A stretch of DNA of 64,000 nt from Hymenobacter psoromatis (GCF_020012125.1 NZ_JAIFAG010000002.1:1-64000), one strand, 5' to 3'; shown: positions 25,339 through 35,156, numbered from the stretch's first letter. The notes: a model not told the origin generated them from the letters alone. Translations and numbers: made by a program.

Positions 25339-25387
25339 GCCAAGGAGTTGCCTCCTAGTCAACTGTAAAACTTTAGAAAACCGTAAA

Positions 25388-25738
25388 ATGACTATCCAAA
25401 CTGATGCAGAATACCAAGTGGGTATGAGCCGCTTGGAAGCCCTCGATAGTAACAACCCCGCTAACCTCGCCGAGATGGAAGCGTTGGGCAACGCCCTCGA
25501 AGCATTTGAGGACAGCCACGGGCACGCGCCGGTACGGCCAGACTCGCTCGTTTTCCGCATGGAGCGATATATGTTTGAGCACCGACTGAAAAAGCACGAA
25601 CTGGCGCAGCTGCTCGGCATCACGAACAGCCGCCTAAGCGAGGTGCTCAATGGCAAGCGAGCCGTGAACATGGATTTGGGCCGGCGCCTGTACACCAAGC
25701 TGCACATTCCCGCCGAGTTTGTGCTGATGCACGCCTAG
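25388..25738 (+). CDS. higA: HigA-family antitoxin, XRE helix-turn-helix
   Basis: 116 residues. The C-terminal half is an XRE domain (KKHELAQLLGITNSRLSEVL, then NGKRAVNMDLGRRLYTKL). The N-terminal half is acidic and would wrap the toxin. Expected to neutralise HigB and repress the shared promoter. Serves plasmid maintenance. Confidence 0.9.
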   Translation: MTIQTDAEYQVGMSRLEALDSNNPANLAEMEALGNALEAFEDSHGHAPVRPDSLVFRMERYMFEHRLKKHELAQLLGITNSRLSEVLNGKRAVNMDLGRRLYTKLHIPAEFVLMHA

Positions 25739-25837
25739 CCACGAGTTATTGGCGGGCTAGCTGTTTCCGCCGTAGAACCAAGCTCATTGTCGAAGCCCAG
25801 GTACACTGCCCCAGTACCCGATTTACCCTCTACCCTC

Positions 25838-26155
25838 ATGAGCTACACCCCCCAATTCTCCGAAGACGAACGCACCCCGCAGCAGCGCCGCGAGGGTGTG
25901 AAGTGGGCCGTGGGCGTGGCCATGAGCCAAGGCGGCAGCGCGTCGCCTGAGTTGGCCGCGTTGTACCAACGCTACATCGCCGGTGAAATTGACTTGGCTT
26001 TTATCCGAGCTGAGCTTACCCGCCTCTATCCGAAGCAGCCCACGGCGGACCCCCGCTACAAGGACGGCCAGCCCGACCGCTACTATCCGGTGCTCGTGGA
26101 GACCGCCCCGCAGCAGTATGAGCAGATAGACATGGAGCAACCTTGGATTGGCTAG
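25838..26155 (+). CDS. VbhA-like antitoxin of the Fic protein (probable)
   Basis: 105 residues from ATG 25838. The first ~55 residues (QQRREGVKWAVGVAMSQGG, then SPELAALYQRYIAGEIDL) resemble VbhA-type FicA antitoxins, whose inhibitory helix carries S/T-x-x-x-E-G/N. Here the aligned motif reads VAMSQG, with Gln in place of the inhibitory Glu and Val in place of Ser. A ~45-residue tail is extra. Located 52 bp before the Fic gene. Family assignment is by pattern and moderate. Confidence 0.6.
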   Translation: MSYTPQFSEDERTPQQRREGVKWAVGVAMSQGGSASPELAALYQRYIAGEIDLAFIRAELTRLYPKQPTADPRYKDGQPDRYYPVLVETAPQQYEQIDMEQPWIG

Positions 26156-26175
26156 CCGCTTGACCCCCATTAGCT

Positions 26176-26200
26176 AGCCCGGCCCTAGCCGGGCTTTTTT
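26176..26200 (+). terminator. Rho-independent terminator
   Basis: Stem AGCCCGG (26176-26182) with CCGGGCT (26189-26195), loop of six, then a run of six T. It lies between the VbhA-like gene and the Fic gene, so it would limit read-through into the toxin. Confidence 0.8.
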
Positions 26201-26207
26201 CGCGCGT

Positions 26208-27359
26208 ATGAATAGCCCCGAGCCGCCGCTAGACTTCACTAACCCCGCCGATGGGCTGCTTTACAACATCGTAGGGGCTACTAGCCAAACACACCTTGAC
26301 CACCTAGAGAAGCAGCTTTCTATTGGCCGGTTTACCGAGTACAGGTTTCCTAAGAGCAACGCACCGGCACCCGACGTACCCGCCCCGTCGACCCCGGCCG
26401 TATTCAACGAGCAGTACGCCCGGCACATACACAGCTACTTGTTTCAAGATGTGTACCCGTGGGCCGGCGAAACCCGCGCCGACCGCAATTTTCAGGGCCA
26501 GAAGAAGGGCGACCGCGAGGGTTACCTGATGAGCTACGCGCACTACCGGCAGATTAGCCCCGACCTGGCGGCCGTATCGGCACAGCTGAGCCAGGAGAAT
26601 AACCTAAAAGGGCTTGACAAAGACCAATTTGTGAAGCGGGCCGCCTACTACATGGACCACTACAACCACATTCACGCTTTCCGAGAGGGCAATGGCCGCA
26701 CGGTGCAGGCGATGTTTTTTGACTTAGGCAAGCAGGCGGGCTATAAGTTGGACCTTACCCCGGAGTACCGCGAGTTCAACCCTGCCCGCGATACTGCCTT
26801 GATTGCGGAATCTACCAACCTGCGCAACAATATGGGGCGCTTGGAAGGTCTGCTGGCCCGCCTCGTGCAGCCCCGCGCTGGGAAGGAAGCCGAACTAGCC
26901 CGGCACCCGAGCCAGGCGCGGCCACTGGCTGAGCCCACGCTTGCAGTAGTCCGCATTGAGGCGCTGCGCGAGTTGAAAGCCGCCAGCCAGGCCGTGAATA
27001 TTCGGTTGAACGAGCTGCGCCGGACTAAGGAGGGCGACCCGTTGCACAACGCGCTTTTCATGAACCTTCAGCGCCATGTTACCCCCAAGCCAGAAGCCCT
27101 TGCCCAGCTAGCCCCCGCGCTACACCGGCAGGTCGAGGATGCCGCGCAGGCCCCAGCTAAGGTTGGAAACGGCCAGGCGCAGCTTGACCGATTTAGCCGT
27201 GCCATCGACCAGGCTGCGCTACTATATGCTGGCCAGAGCCAGCAGCTCATCGTGATACCCCCAGCTCCGGCAGGAGAATCAAGAAGAAAGACTGTGCCGA
27301 CCACGGAAGTGCAGCAGATAGAAGCCCCCAAGGCGACGCGTCGACGGCCGAAACGGTAG
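26208..27359 (+). CDS. Fic/DOC family AMP-transferase toxin
   Basis: 383 residues. The Fic core is at about 60-215: YARHIHSYLFQDVYPWAGE and the catalytic HAFREGNGRTVQ, with the His and the anion-binding GNGR all present, so it should be able to AMPylate (usually gyrase or topoisomerase IV in FicT toxins). Residues ~230-383 are an extra Arg/Lys-rich helical tail ending in a basic patch. It follows a VbhA-like gene and a terminator. Confidence 0.9.
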   Translation: MNSPEPPLDFTNPADGLLYNIVGATSQTHLDHLEKQLSIGRFTEYRFPKSNAPAPDVPAPSTPAVFNEQYARHIHSYLFQDVYPWAGETRADRNFQGQKKGDREGYLMSYAHYRQISPDLAAVSAQLSQENNLKGLDKDQFVKRAAYYMDHYNHIHAFREGNGRTVQAMFFDLGKQAGYKLDLTPEYREFNPARDTALIAESTNLRNNMGRLEGLLARLVQPRAGKEAELARHPSQARPLAEPTLAVVRIEALRELKAASQAVNIRLNELRRTKEGDPLHNALFMNLQRHVTPKPEALAQLAPALHRQVEDAAQAPAKVGNGQAQLDRFSRAIDQAALLYAGQSQQLIVIPPAPAGESRRKTVPTTEVQQIEAPKATRRRPKR

Positions 27360-27452
27360 GGGGCTCTGAAGTGGCCTAGTTATGAAATACTTACAGATAG
27401 CGGGACTACAAGAGCCGGTTACGAATGACTAGTTAGTGACACTGGTAGCTAA

Positions 27453-29264
27453 TCAAGTGGATGGTGAAGTAGTCGATGAAGCAGCGGTTGGTATGTTGAA
27501 AAAAGCTGTCAGGTCCCTGGCCAGCTGCGTAGCGGTGTGTTGTAAGAAGTACAGATGGCTTGCGTCATCAGCTAATAATGTGGTGACATAACGAGCAAAC
27601 TTTACTTTATCTTCCGGTTTTACACAGCAGCGGATGTATCGCACCTGGTTTTCGGACAACCCTTTCTCCAGACACTGGGTAAGTGGAGACTTGTCGAAAG
27701 CGTTGGTTGCTGGTATTATATCTCGCCAATTTGGCCGTTCCTGAAGCCAGCCGTGCTGCTCAGCATAATCCCATACGGCAGGTGGGAATAATTCCTCCAG
27801 GGCATACGGTAGCTCAAAGCCTGCGCGATATATTTCTTTAATATGTGGTGGCTTCACGAAACCAAAAAGCTTCACCCGCCGATTTTGCTGTTGGGTGCTA
27901 AATTTTACGTCCTTGCGAATCTTCTCTTTGCAGGCTATTGCATCACGGTCAGCATCCAGTAGACCGCCTGCCTGCTGAGGCTTGCGCGAGTAGGCCCAGG
28001 CCAGCAGCATATCGGCCACCCAATTATAGCCACCACTGTGCTCTGAATGCAATTCAATATCGGGGATGCCACCCGGCACCAGAGGTAGGTAATGGCCAAG
28101 TACAGTTTGGTCAGTCACACCCTCTAAAAATAGTGTGGACTTGTCTGGCCGCTCCAAATGTTCAATGCGTTCCTGCGCTTGGATTAGGCTCGTAGCAGCT
28201 GCAATAGCCTTCTCGGCGTGTTCTTTGATGTATGGCGTAATCAGAGGCAACAAGCCCATATGCTGGTCAACCTCTGTTGTGCCGGCGACGAGTGATGTTA
28301 TCCGGCTGCAATTAGTCTCAGTAGTTTCAACCAAATACCCACAGGCGTGCTCGCGACCAGCCAAAGAGTAAAACGCGGGTGAGTGGGTAGTAGCCAACAA
28401 TTGAATAGTTTGGGCATACTCCAAAAATTCCTCGGCGAGTGCAAATGCAGTCATTAGCTCCAAATTGTTCTCTGGCTCTTCGTAGCCCCATACGGTGCTG
28501 ACCTTGACTGAGCCTTGCAACTTATTCTTATTAGCTTGTTCAGCTAAAAAATGCAAAATAATAGGAATGTGTCTAGATTTAATACCGTCTCCCCGTGTGT
28601 CTAACGAGAAAGAAGTATTGGATTTTACGGTTTGAAAATCAAGCGTTGTAAACAAACCTTTCAAGTCGCTTGGCAATCCAATAATACTTTCCATACCCAA
28701 GCGCTGCGTCGTGGCCGCCGTTATTTGAGTTGTATTATCCCGAATTTTATCAATAAACTGTGTGCCAGCATCCTTGATTTCTGCCTCTATAGTAGATGTG
28801 AGTGTATCATGTAAATCACCTAGCAACTGTTGAAAATACGCCTGGCTTTTCACAGCCGGTACATACTTAAACTGTATGTTATTCAACCAAGTAGATAGCT
28901 TGCCCCTGCTAGGCAAACTGCCGCCATCGGCAAAATTGATTTCACTACTATGTAGCCCCCCTATACGCCAAACCTTCTGCCAATTGATAGGCTTGGCATT
29001 CTTAAAGTGACTAGGTGGGATAAACGTCAGTTTAATAATAATTTCCTTTGCTTTGTTAACTCGCTCTCGGGCAAAGGCGCAGTAGTCACGGGTAAAAAGA
29101 AAGCTTTTACCCTGCTCAGTTTCGTTGTTGAAGAACAAATTCAGCGCCCGCAGCACGTTGGATTTACCAGCGTCGTTGCGTCCAACTAGTAGTGTTAAGT
29201 CTTGGGGCTCTAGCAGACACTCGTCCAGAGAACGGAAATTGCGAATAACTATGTGGCTGATAAT
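27453..29264 (-). CDS. OLD-family ATPase with TOPRIM nuclease domain, start codon unusual
   Basis: About 603 residues. The ABC-type ATPase part has VIRNFRSL and Walker A GRNDAGKS near the start and a late TTHSPAFYSLAG H-loop region; the C-terminal TOPRIM domain has FLEGVTDQTVL (catalytic Glu) and GLLDADRDA (Asp-x-Asp). OLD proteins are ATP-driven nucleases used against phages. The family start would fall at an ATT codon (29264-29262) preceding ISHIVIRNF; no ATG, GTG or TTG exists between there and the stop at ~29355, and the first GTG (29156) comes after Walker A. Either ATT is used, or the 5' end was lost when TnA arrived. Confidence 0.75.
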   Translation of the reverse strand: MISHIVIRNFRSLDECLLEPQDLTLLVGRNDAGKSNVLRALNLFFNNETEQGKSFLFTRDYCAFARERVNKAKEIIIKLTFIPPSHFKNAKPINWQKVWRIGGLHSSEINFADGGSLPSRGKLSTWLNNIQFKYVPAVKSQAYFQQLLGDLHDTLTSTIEAEIKDAGTQFIDKIRDNTTQITAATTQRLGMESIIGLPSDLKGLFTTLDFQTVKSNTSFSLDTRGDGIKSRHIPIILHFLAEQANKNKLQGSVKVSTVWGYEEPENNLELMTAFALAEEFLEYAQTIQLLATTHSPAFYSLAGREHACGYLVETTETNCSRITSLVAGTTEVDQHMGLLPLITPYIKEHAEKAIAAATSLIQAQERIEHLERPDKSTLFLEGVTDQTVLGHYLPLVPGGIPDIELHSEHSGGYNWVADMLLAWAYSRKPQQAGGLLDADRDAIACKEKIRKDVKFSTQQQNRRVKLFGFVKPPHIKEIYRAGFELPYALEELFPPAVWDYAEQHGWLQERPNWRDIIPATNAFDKSPLTQCLEKGLSENQVRYIRCCVKPEDKVKFARYVTTLLADDASHLYFLQHTATQLARDLTAFFNIPTAASSTTSPST

Positions 29265-29382
29265 CGGGGTCGCACTAGAGTAGGAACAGAAAACCCCGCT
29301 AAGGAATTTTGGCAGGTTCTTGTAGTTGGTAGTCCGTTGAGCAAAGCAAGTGACTTATCTTGCTAGCGCCAGCATCTCCATT

Positions 29383-30234
29383 ATGTACACCTCTCCCGAC
29401 CAGCCTGCCTACGCCACGGACCTTGCTCAACTGCCCGCGCTGTTGCAGCAGCTCATCGCGGACTTGGCCGACCCCACCGTTACCTATCTGCTGGGAGGCC
29501 ACTACTACGAGCGCACGAATCACCCGCGCTACCGGCACTTTCCTGCTGTGTTTGCCCTGCGGCAGGGTGAGGTAGCGAACGTGGAAATCGGGTCGGATTT
29601 CGTGGCCTTCGATACGGAACTGGTCCGTTACCCCGAACGAGGCGAACCAGACTACCCCGGGCCATTGGCTGACCACTTCCGGGCCACGGTGCCCTTCGCA
29701 CAGCTGTATCAGCTCTGCCGCAAGCAGCTCACGCCCGTAGAGCAAACGGCAGAAAAGGTTGACTACGGACCCGACACCGTTATTTACTATAACGCGGAGG
29801 TCTATAAGCGGTATCCCACCCCGGCCGACATCAACCAGGCCTACGCGGCGGCCCCACCTTCCGGGGAACACCCCTTGGTGGCCGTCCTGACAGCGGTGGA
29901 GGCGGGCCTGGCGGACCCCACCAATCACTTCTTGATTAATACCACTGCTTTCGAGAGCCCCGCCGGCCCCGTGTTGTTCGGCATGCTCCATTTACAGACC
30001 GATACCGTCCGGGACCTAGTCATGGAGGCGGATGGCTTCACCTGCTCGGTGCACCTCGACCCGGATGACCGCCGGCGGTGGTCGACCGTACGCGTGGCCT
30101 TTGCCCAGGTCTGGCAGGTGCTGCACAGCGATGGTCCCCAGGTGGACCTGGAAGAAGTCGAAGAAGCCGGAGGCCTGCTCTACGATGCCCCCGACGTGCT
30201 GAGCGCCTATGCCCGGCAGGGCCGGCCGGCTTAA
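29383..30234 (+). CDS. Transposon passenger, unknown (copy 1)
   Basis: 283 residues, MYTSPDQPAYATDLAQLPAL. Near-identical to the reverse-strand gene at 35611-36474 over its whole length. Has GGHYYERTNHPRYRHFPAVF and a C-terminal Asp/Glu-rich part (DLEEVEEAGGLLYDAPDVLS). No known domain. Followed 18 bp later by the 127-residue gene that is also duplicated, so the two probably work together. Confidence 0.75.
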   Translation: MYTSPDQPAYATDLAQLPALLQQLIADLADPTVTYLLGGHYYERTNHPRYRHFPAVFALRQGEVANVEIGSDFVAFDTELVRYPERGEPDYPGPLADHFRATVPFAQLYQLCRKQLTPVEQTAEKVDYGPDTVIYYNAEVYKRYPTPADINQAYAAAPPSGEHPLVAVLTAVEAGLADPTNHFLINTTAFESPAGPVLFGMLHLQTDTVRDLVMEADGFTCSVHLDPDDRRRWSTVRVAFAQVWQVLHSDGPQVDLEEVEEAGGLLYDAPDVLSAYARQGRPA

Positions 30235-30252
30235 CTTCTTTGCTAATTCCCT

Positions 30253-30636
30253 ATGGAAGAATTGCTGCACCCGCGCCACCCGCTGGACAAATACCATCAG
30301 TCGCAGCTGGCCCTTTTGGCGACCCTCCCACCAGCCCAACGGGCCTATCATGCCCGGCTGTTTCGGCTCGGCAACGCCAGTTACCGGTACCAGCAGCAGG
30401 CCGCGGGCGAGGTAACGGAAGACGACTTCCACCATTGGCTCGAAGGCTTACCCGAGAAGATGCGGGTAGCTATGGAGCGCGATGGCTTCGAGGCGAGCAA
30501 GAACAGCTTGCCGCTGCGGCGGCACGCGCTCGAGCGCCGCGACCTGGGCTACGATGCGTTCCTGCAATCCATTCTTTCGCCCGAGGATTGGGCCTACCAG
30601 CAGGAATTGGCGCAACCCCCGGCCCCCGAGCACTGA
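30253..30636 (+). CDS. Transposon passenger, unknown (copy 1 of the small partner)
   Basis: 127 residues, MEELLHPRHPLDKYHQSQLA. Helical, with LFRLGNASYRYQQQA and RRHALERRDLGYDAFLQS conserved in the homologues at 35182 and 24467. No known domain. Stop followed by a hairpin-rich intergenic stretch. Confidence 0.75.
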   Translation: MEELLHPRHPLDKYHQSQLALLATLPPAQRAYHARLFRLGNASYRYQQQAAGEVTEDDFHHWLEGLPEKMRVAMERDGFEASKNSLPLRRHALERRDLGYDAFLQSILSPEDWAYQQELAQPPAPEH

Positions 30637-30682
30637 CGCCGCGAGAAGGGAAAAACCAGTGGTCGACGACTAGTTTTGGGGG

Positions 30683-30742
30683 ACGCTATAGCGTTTTGGG
30701 GCCAAAGTTTCATGTTAAGGATGGTCGTCCTTAGCATGAAAC
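30683..30742. repeat. Palindrome and hairpin upstream of the 489-residue gene
   Basis: A 12-bp palindrome ACGCTATAGCGT (30683-30694) lies between two GTTTTGGGG direct repeats, followed by an inverted repeat with 15-bp arms (30707-30721 and 30728-30742, one mismatch). The 489-residue gene starts 20 bp further on. Candidate operator, recombination site or terminator. Confidence 0.65.
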
Positions 30743-30761
30743 CTGCTACTTTTAGCCCTTG

Positions 30762-32231
30762 ATGGCTGCTAAAAAACCTCCTGTTCTCCCGCCGGCACTC
30801 AACCAGCGGCAGTGCCAATACTTGCTGGCGGCCTACCAGACCGACCAGCAGACGGAAGCCGAGCGCAAGCGCGACTACCTACGTGGCACCAACGACCGAC
30901 GGCCGGCGGCCGAATGGCGTTGGCTGCCCTACGGGTGCTGGGAACACTGGATGGGTCGGCCACCCACGCCCCTACGGGAACAACTGGCGAGCCTCGACGC
31001 CAAACTCATCAGTGAGGGTGCCGGCAGCACCTGGCGGGCATTGGCCCAGCGAGGACTGCTGGAAGTCGAAGACCAAGTGCCTTACCTGGTTGCCGACCTG
31101 CCCGAGGGCATGCACTATGACTTGCCGCATATCCGCCTGACCCTGGCCGGCCGTAAGCTGGCCCGGCAGCTGGTGGGCGAAGTGCGGGCCAAGAAGCCGG
31201 GCAACGTGCTGGCCCGGGCTACCTGGCAACTGTTGGGACAGCTGTGGCAGCGCGACCCGAATGCTACGCACCAGCCGCCGGACTACGCCAACAGCGACGT
31301 GTTTAACCGGCTTGAACGGGGCGTCCCGGTGCAAAAGGTGCTCGGGCAAGCGAATCACGAACGCCTGGTGGAGGGGTGGCCAACATATGGCTTGACGACG
31401 GTGGGCCGCATTTATTACTACCAACACTATGCCGCCAACGTGGTGGCCCATCCCGACGTGCCTGCGGCGGACCCAGGGCCGCTGCCCCCCGAACTGGTAA
31501 CGCGCCTGGAGCAACTGGACGAGCAGGCTCGGGCGCTGGTTCACGCGCCCCCGGCCGGCTTATTCGCGCACTGGCAGTACGCGCTGCGCACGGGCTTTTC
31601 GCCCTTTGCCATCTACCTGGAACCCGTCCAACGGCAGGACTGGGTGCGGCGCGGCCTACCCGATTCCCCACCGGTGGCCGGCCTTCGGGCATCGGTTCGC
31701 TGGGGCAGCAACCTCTACGCGAGCTGGCGCCTCTACGTGCGGGATTGGTATCTGCGCCAGCAGCTCGCGCCGGCTGACTGGAGCCGATACTGCCTCTGGC
31801 AAGCAGTCGAGCTGGTAGACGGCAAACTAGCGTGGCAGCGCAACCGCCTCCAGATTACGGCGTCTTACTCGGCAAAGCTAGGGGTGGTGCGGGGCTCGCT
31901 GGGCCGCTATACGTCGAACTACCAAGTCCGCGAACTGGGTAACACGATGCGGCAACTGGCCTTGCAGCATGGCTGCGCCCGCTGGCTGGTCAACCTGCGG
32001 CACGTGGAGAACATCAACGTGCCCCTGCTACGCCGGGGGTTGGTGGATGGCTTCGTGCAGGCGAGCTTGCAACTCGCGCCGGATGCGGCCCTCCGGGTGG
32101 CGGTTGTGGCCCCGCCCCTTTCCCTCGCCGACTGGCAGGCCAGTTTGCCGGCGGAGGTAGACTGGGGCGCTTTTGAGTGGCAGGAACTACCGAACGAGCC
32201 GGCAGCGGAAGCGTGGTTAACCCAGCGATGA
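30762..32231 (+). CDS. Unknown protein, transposon passenger
   Basis: 489 residues, MAAKKPPVLPPALNQRQCQY. Soluble and rich in Leu, Trp, Arg and Gln. The first ~130 residues look like winged-helix style (WRALAQRGLLEVEDQVPYLV, IRLTLAGRKLARQLVGEV). The last ~100 (WLVNLRHVENINVPLLRRGL, ALRVAVVAPPLSLADWQASL) look like a small STAS-like alpha/beta domain, by feel only. No family recognised. Confidence 0.65.
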   Translation: MAAKKPPVLPPALNQRQCQYLLAAYQTDQQTEAERKRDYLRGTNDRRPAAEWRWLPYGCWEHWMGRPPTPLREQLASLDAKLISEGAGSTWRALAQRGLLEVEDQVPYLVADLPEGMHYDLPHIRLTLAGRKLARQLVGEVRAKKPGNVLARATWQLLGQLWQRDPNATHQPPDYANSDVFNRLERGVPVQKVLGQANHERLVEGWPTYGLTTVGRIYYYQHYAANVVAHPDVPAADPGPLPPELVTRLEQLDEQARALVHAPPAGLFAHWQYALRTGFSPFAIYLEPVQRQDWVRRGLPDSPPVAGLRASVRWGSNLYASWRLYVRDWYLRQQLAPADWSRYCLWQAVELVDGKLAWQRNRLQITASYSAKLGVVRGSLGRYTSNYQVRELGNTMRQLALQHGCARWLVNLRHVENINVPLLRRGLVDGFVQASLQLAPDAALRVAVVAPPLSLADWQASLPAEVDWGAFEWQELPNEPAAEAWLTQR

Positions 32232-32384
32232 GCCCGCCCGCTACGCTCCCCTTGGGCTTTCCGACGCATCCTGCGGTTCCGACCACCCCTTATACTAGAA
32301 CCGATGACCTCAATAGGTTGCCCTGTTTTCGACTCGCTGTGAGCAGATTACGCAGCACGTGTTGAAAAAGAACCAGCGAATTTA

Positions 32385-33068
32385 ATGGATTATGTACTTT
32401 ACCTACGGGCCTCCACGCAGCGCCAGGGCCTGAGCGGGCTGGGCCTGGAAGGACAACGGCTGATTGCGCACCGCTTTTTGCAGCCCGGTGACCGCATCCT
32501 GTCCGAATACATCGAGGTGGAGAGCGGGCGTAAGAATAACCGGCCGGAGATGGCCAAGGCCATCGTGGACACGCGCACCGCCAGCGCCATCCTATTGGTG
32601 GCTGAAATGTCGCGTCTGGCGCGTAGCGTCTACTTCACCTCGAAGCTGATGGAGGAGAAGGTCCGCTTCAAGGCCTGCGACATTCCCCATGCCGATGAGT
32701 TCACCATCAACATCCTGGCGGCCGTGGCGCAGAAAGCGGCTAAAGATATTTCCGATAGCACAAAACGCGGGTTGGCCGCGAAGAAGGCGCGCGGCTTTGA
32801 GCTGGGTAACCCGCAGAACTTTACCAGCGACTCGCGGGCATTGGGCCGGGCGGCCGTGCAGCGCAACGCCCGGGAGCACGTGGCCAACAAGCAAGCCCGG
32901 CGGCTGGCGGTCCTGCTGCGCCGCGACGGCCTGACGCTGGCGGCCATCGCCGACGAATTGAATACCCACGGCTACCGGACCCGGCGGGGCCAGCTCTTTC
33001 GCAAGAGCACCGTCTACCGGCTGTTGCCCCGTGCGCAGCAAGAGGTACCAGCACCAGCCATCGCCTAA
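32385..33068 (+). CDS. tnpR: Serine recombinase/resolvase of TnA
   Basis: 227 residues. YLRASTQRQ carries the catalytic Ser near residue 10, and the SR-type core continues with AILLVAEMSRLARS (Arg residues that stabilise the 3'-phosphate). LAAIADELNTHGYRTRRG is the C-terminal helix-turn-helix. It lies 12 bp ahead of tnpA. Resolves cointegrates after replicative transposition. The 153 bp upstream of it is the most likely res site. Confidence 0.85.
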   Translation: MDYVLYLRASTQRQGLSGLGLEGQRLIAHRFLQPGDRILSEYIEVESGRKNNRPEMAKAIVDTRTASAILLVAEMSRLARSVYFTSKLMEEKVRFKACDIPHADEFTINILAAVAQKAAKDISDSTKRGLAAKKARGFELGNPQNFTSDSRALGRAAVQRNAREHVANKQARRLAVLLRRDGLTLAAIADELNTHGYRTRRGQLFRKSTVYRLLPRAQQEVPAPAIA

Positions 33069-33080
33069 GCCCTAACTGCG

Positions 33081-35124
33081 ATGCCCGTAGAGTTTCTCAG
33101 CGACGAGCAAGCGGCCCGCTACGGGCGCTACCAAGCGGACCCGAACGCGGAACAGCTCACCCGCTACTTCTACCTCAGCCCGGCCGATGCGCAGTTTTTG
33201 GCCCAGCGCCGCCGGGCAGCTAATAAGCTGGGCTGTGCCGTTCAACTGGGGACGCTCCGGTTTCTGGGCACGTTTCTACCCGAGCCTACCCAGGTACCGG
33301 CCGTCGTGGTGGAGGTTCTGGCCATCCAGCTGGGCGTAGACCCCGCCGAACTGGCCGGCTATCGCAAGCGCCCTAACACCTGGCACGAGCACCAGCCTCT
33401 CATTCTGGCGCACCTGGGCTATCAGCCCTACGACGTCCGGCAGTCCTTCCGGCTCACCCGGTGGCTCTACGCGCAGGCCTTGACCAGCACGGTGCGGCCC
33501 AGCGTGTTGGTTGATTTGGCCACGGCGCACCTGATTGCCCAGCGGGTCGTCTTACCCGGCGTGACGGTGCTGGCCCGTCTGATTGCGCGGGTGCGCGAAC
33601 GCACGGGCCGTCACCTTTACCGCCAGCTGCACGCGCGCCTCACCGGGTCCCAGCGAACGGTGCTGGAAGCGCTCCTGACCGTGCCGGCCGGGGAGCGACT
33701 TACTAAGCTAGAGCTGTTGCGTACCCCGCCGACCCGCGTTTCTGCGCCCGCCCTGGTGGCCGCCTTGCACCGCGTGGACCAGATTCGCGCGCTCGGGGTC
33801 AGTGCCATACCGGTAGCCGACTTGCCGGAAGCCCGGCTGGCGCGCCTGGCCCGCCAGGCCCACTTAGTGTGGGCGCAGACCCTGGTCCGGATGGGCGAAG
33901 AGCGCCGCCTGGCCACGCTGCTGGTCTTCGTGCAGGCGCTGGAGCGCACGGCCACGGATGACCTGCTGGACCTGTTCGACAACTTGTTGACCTCCCTGGC
34001 CCTGCGCGGGGAAACGAAGCGCCGACGCGAACGCCTCCGCTCCCTCAAGGACCTGGACCAGGCGGCATTGGTATTGCAACGAGCGGTGCTGCTGCTACTC
34101 GACGACGCCCTCCCGGCTGGGGAGCTACGCCAGCAGGTACTCGACGCCGTTGGCGAGGAGCGGTTGCGCGCCGCGGCGGCGACCGTGCAGGAGTTGGCTA
34201 CGCCAGGCGATGACCCGCTGCTGGAAGCCCTGAGCGGCAGTTACGCCACGGTGCGCCGGTTTCTACCGGCTTTGCTGGCGGGCGTCACCTTCGAGGGCAC
34301 TCCCGCCGCGAAGCCCCTGCTGGAAGCGTGGTCGTTTTTGCAGCGACAAGAGGCCGGCGGCCGGGGTCGCCCAAAGTGGGCAGCGGCCCCGCGCGCGGTC
34401 GTGCCCACTAGTTGGGCCCGACGGGTATTTCCGGCCAAAGCAGAAGTCAACGTCCAGGCCTACACCTTGTGCGTACTGGAGCGTCTGCACCAGGCCTTGC
34501 GCCGCCGGGAAGTGTTCGTGCCAGCCAGCGAGCGCTACGCGGACCCGCGAGCCGAACTGCTGCGCGGGGTGGCCTGGGAAACGGCGCGGGATGCGGTGGC
34601 GCGGGCCCTGGACCGCTCCCTCGACCCGGCCGTGGAACTGGCGCATCTCCAGCACCAGCTCCGGGCGGCGTACACGGAAGTGAGCGAGAACTTAGCCCAT
34701 AACACGGCCCTGCAACTGGTGCAGCAGGAGGGAACGCCGACGGTCGTGCTCACCCCCTTGCCCGCGCAAGCCGAGCCCGCCAGTCTGGCGCGCCTGCGTG
34801 CGCAGGTGGCCAACGCGCTGCCCCAGGTCGAATTGGCGGCCCTGCTACTGGAAGTAGAAGCGTTTACCGGGTTCGCCAGTGCCTTTACCCATGTCGCTGA
34901 TGGTCAGCTCGCCGCGGCCGACCTGCCGCTGAGTATTTGCGCCGTGCTGCTGGCGCAGGCCTGCAACATCGGCCTGAAAACGGTGGCCCGGCCCGAGGTG
35001 CCGGCCCTGACGCTGGCGCGCCTGGGGTGGGTGCAGCAAAACTACATGCGGGTGGAAACGCTCACGGCCGCCAATGCCCGGCTGGTCGAGGCGCAGGCAG
35101 TCCTTCCGCTGGCGCAGGCCTGGC
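33081..35124 (+). pseudogene. tnpA: Tn3-family transposase of TnA, 3' truncated
   Basis: About 681 residues remain, similar in layout to the transposase at 3499 (starts FLSDEQAARYGRYQADP; YFYLSPADAQFLAQRRRAAN). The frame is cut after LPLAQAWP by the terminal repeat of TnB, just before the position of the first catalytic Asp, so it lacks the DDE core. The open frame runs on to 35807 through TnB sequence, but that part is not transposase. Confidence 0.9.
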
Positions 35125-35156
35125 CTTGGTTAAAAGTTTGGTACAAATGTTACATG
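35122..35156 (+). repeat. TnB left terminal inverted repeat
   Basis: Exact reverse complement of 41311-41345. It directly abuts the broken end of the TnA transposase. Confidence 0.9.

Larger units (their letters stand above)
29285..35121 (+). mobile_element. TnA: Tn3-family transposon, broken by TnB
   Basis: Carries two passenger genes, a 489-residue unknown protein, a serine recombinase and a truncated tnpA. The left limit is set at the start of sequence shared with TnB and is not a proven end. The right part is lost, ending exactly at the terminal repeat of TnB, so the element can no longer move on its own. Confidence 0.55.
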
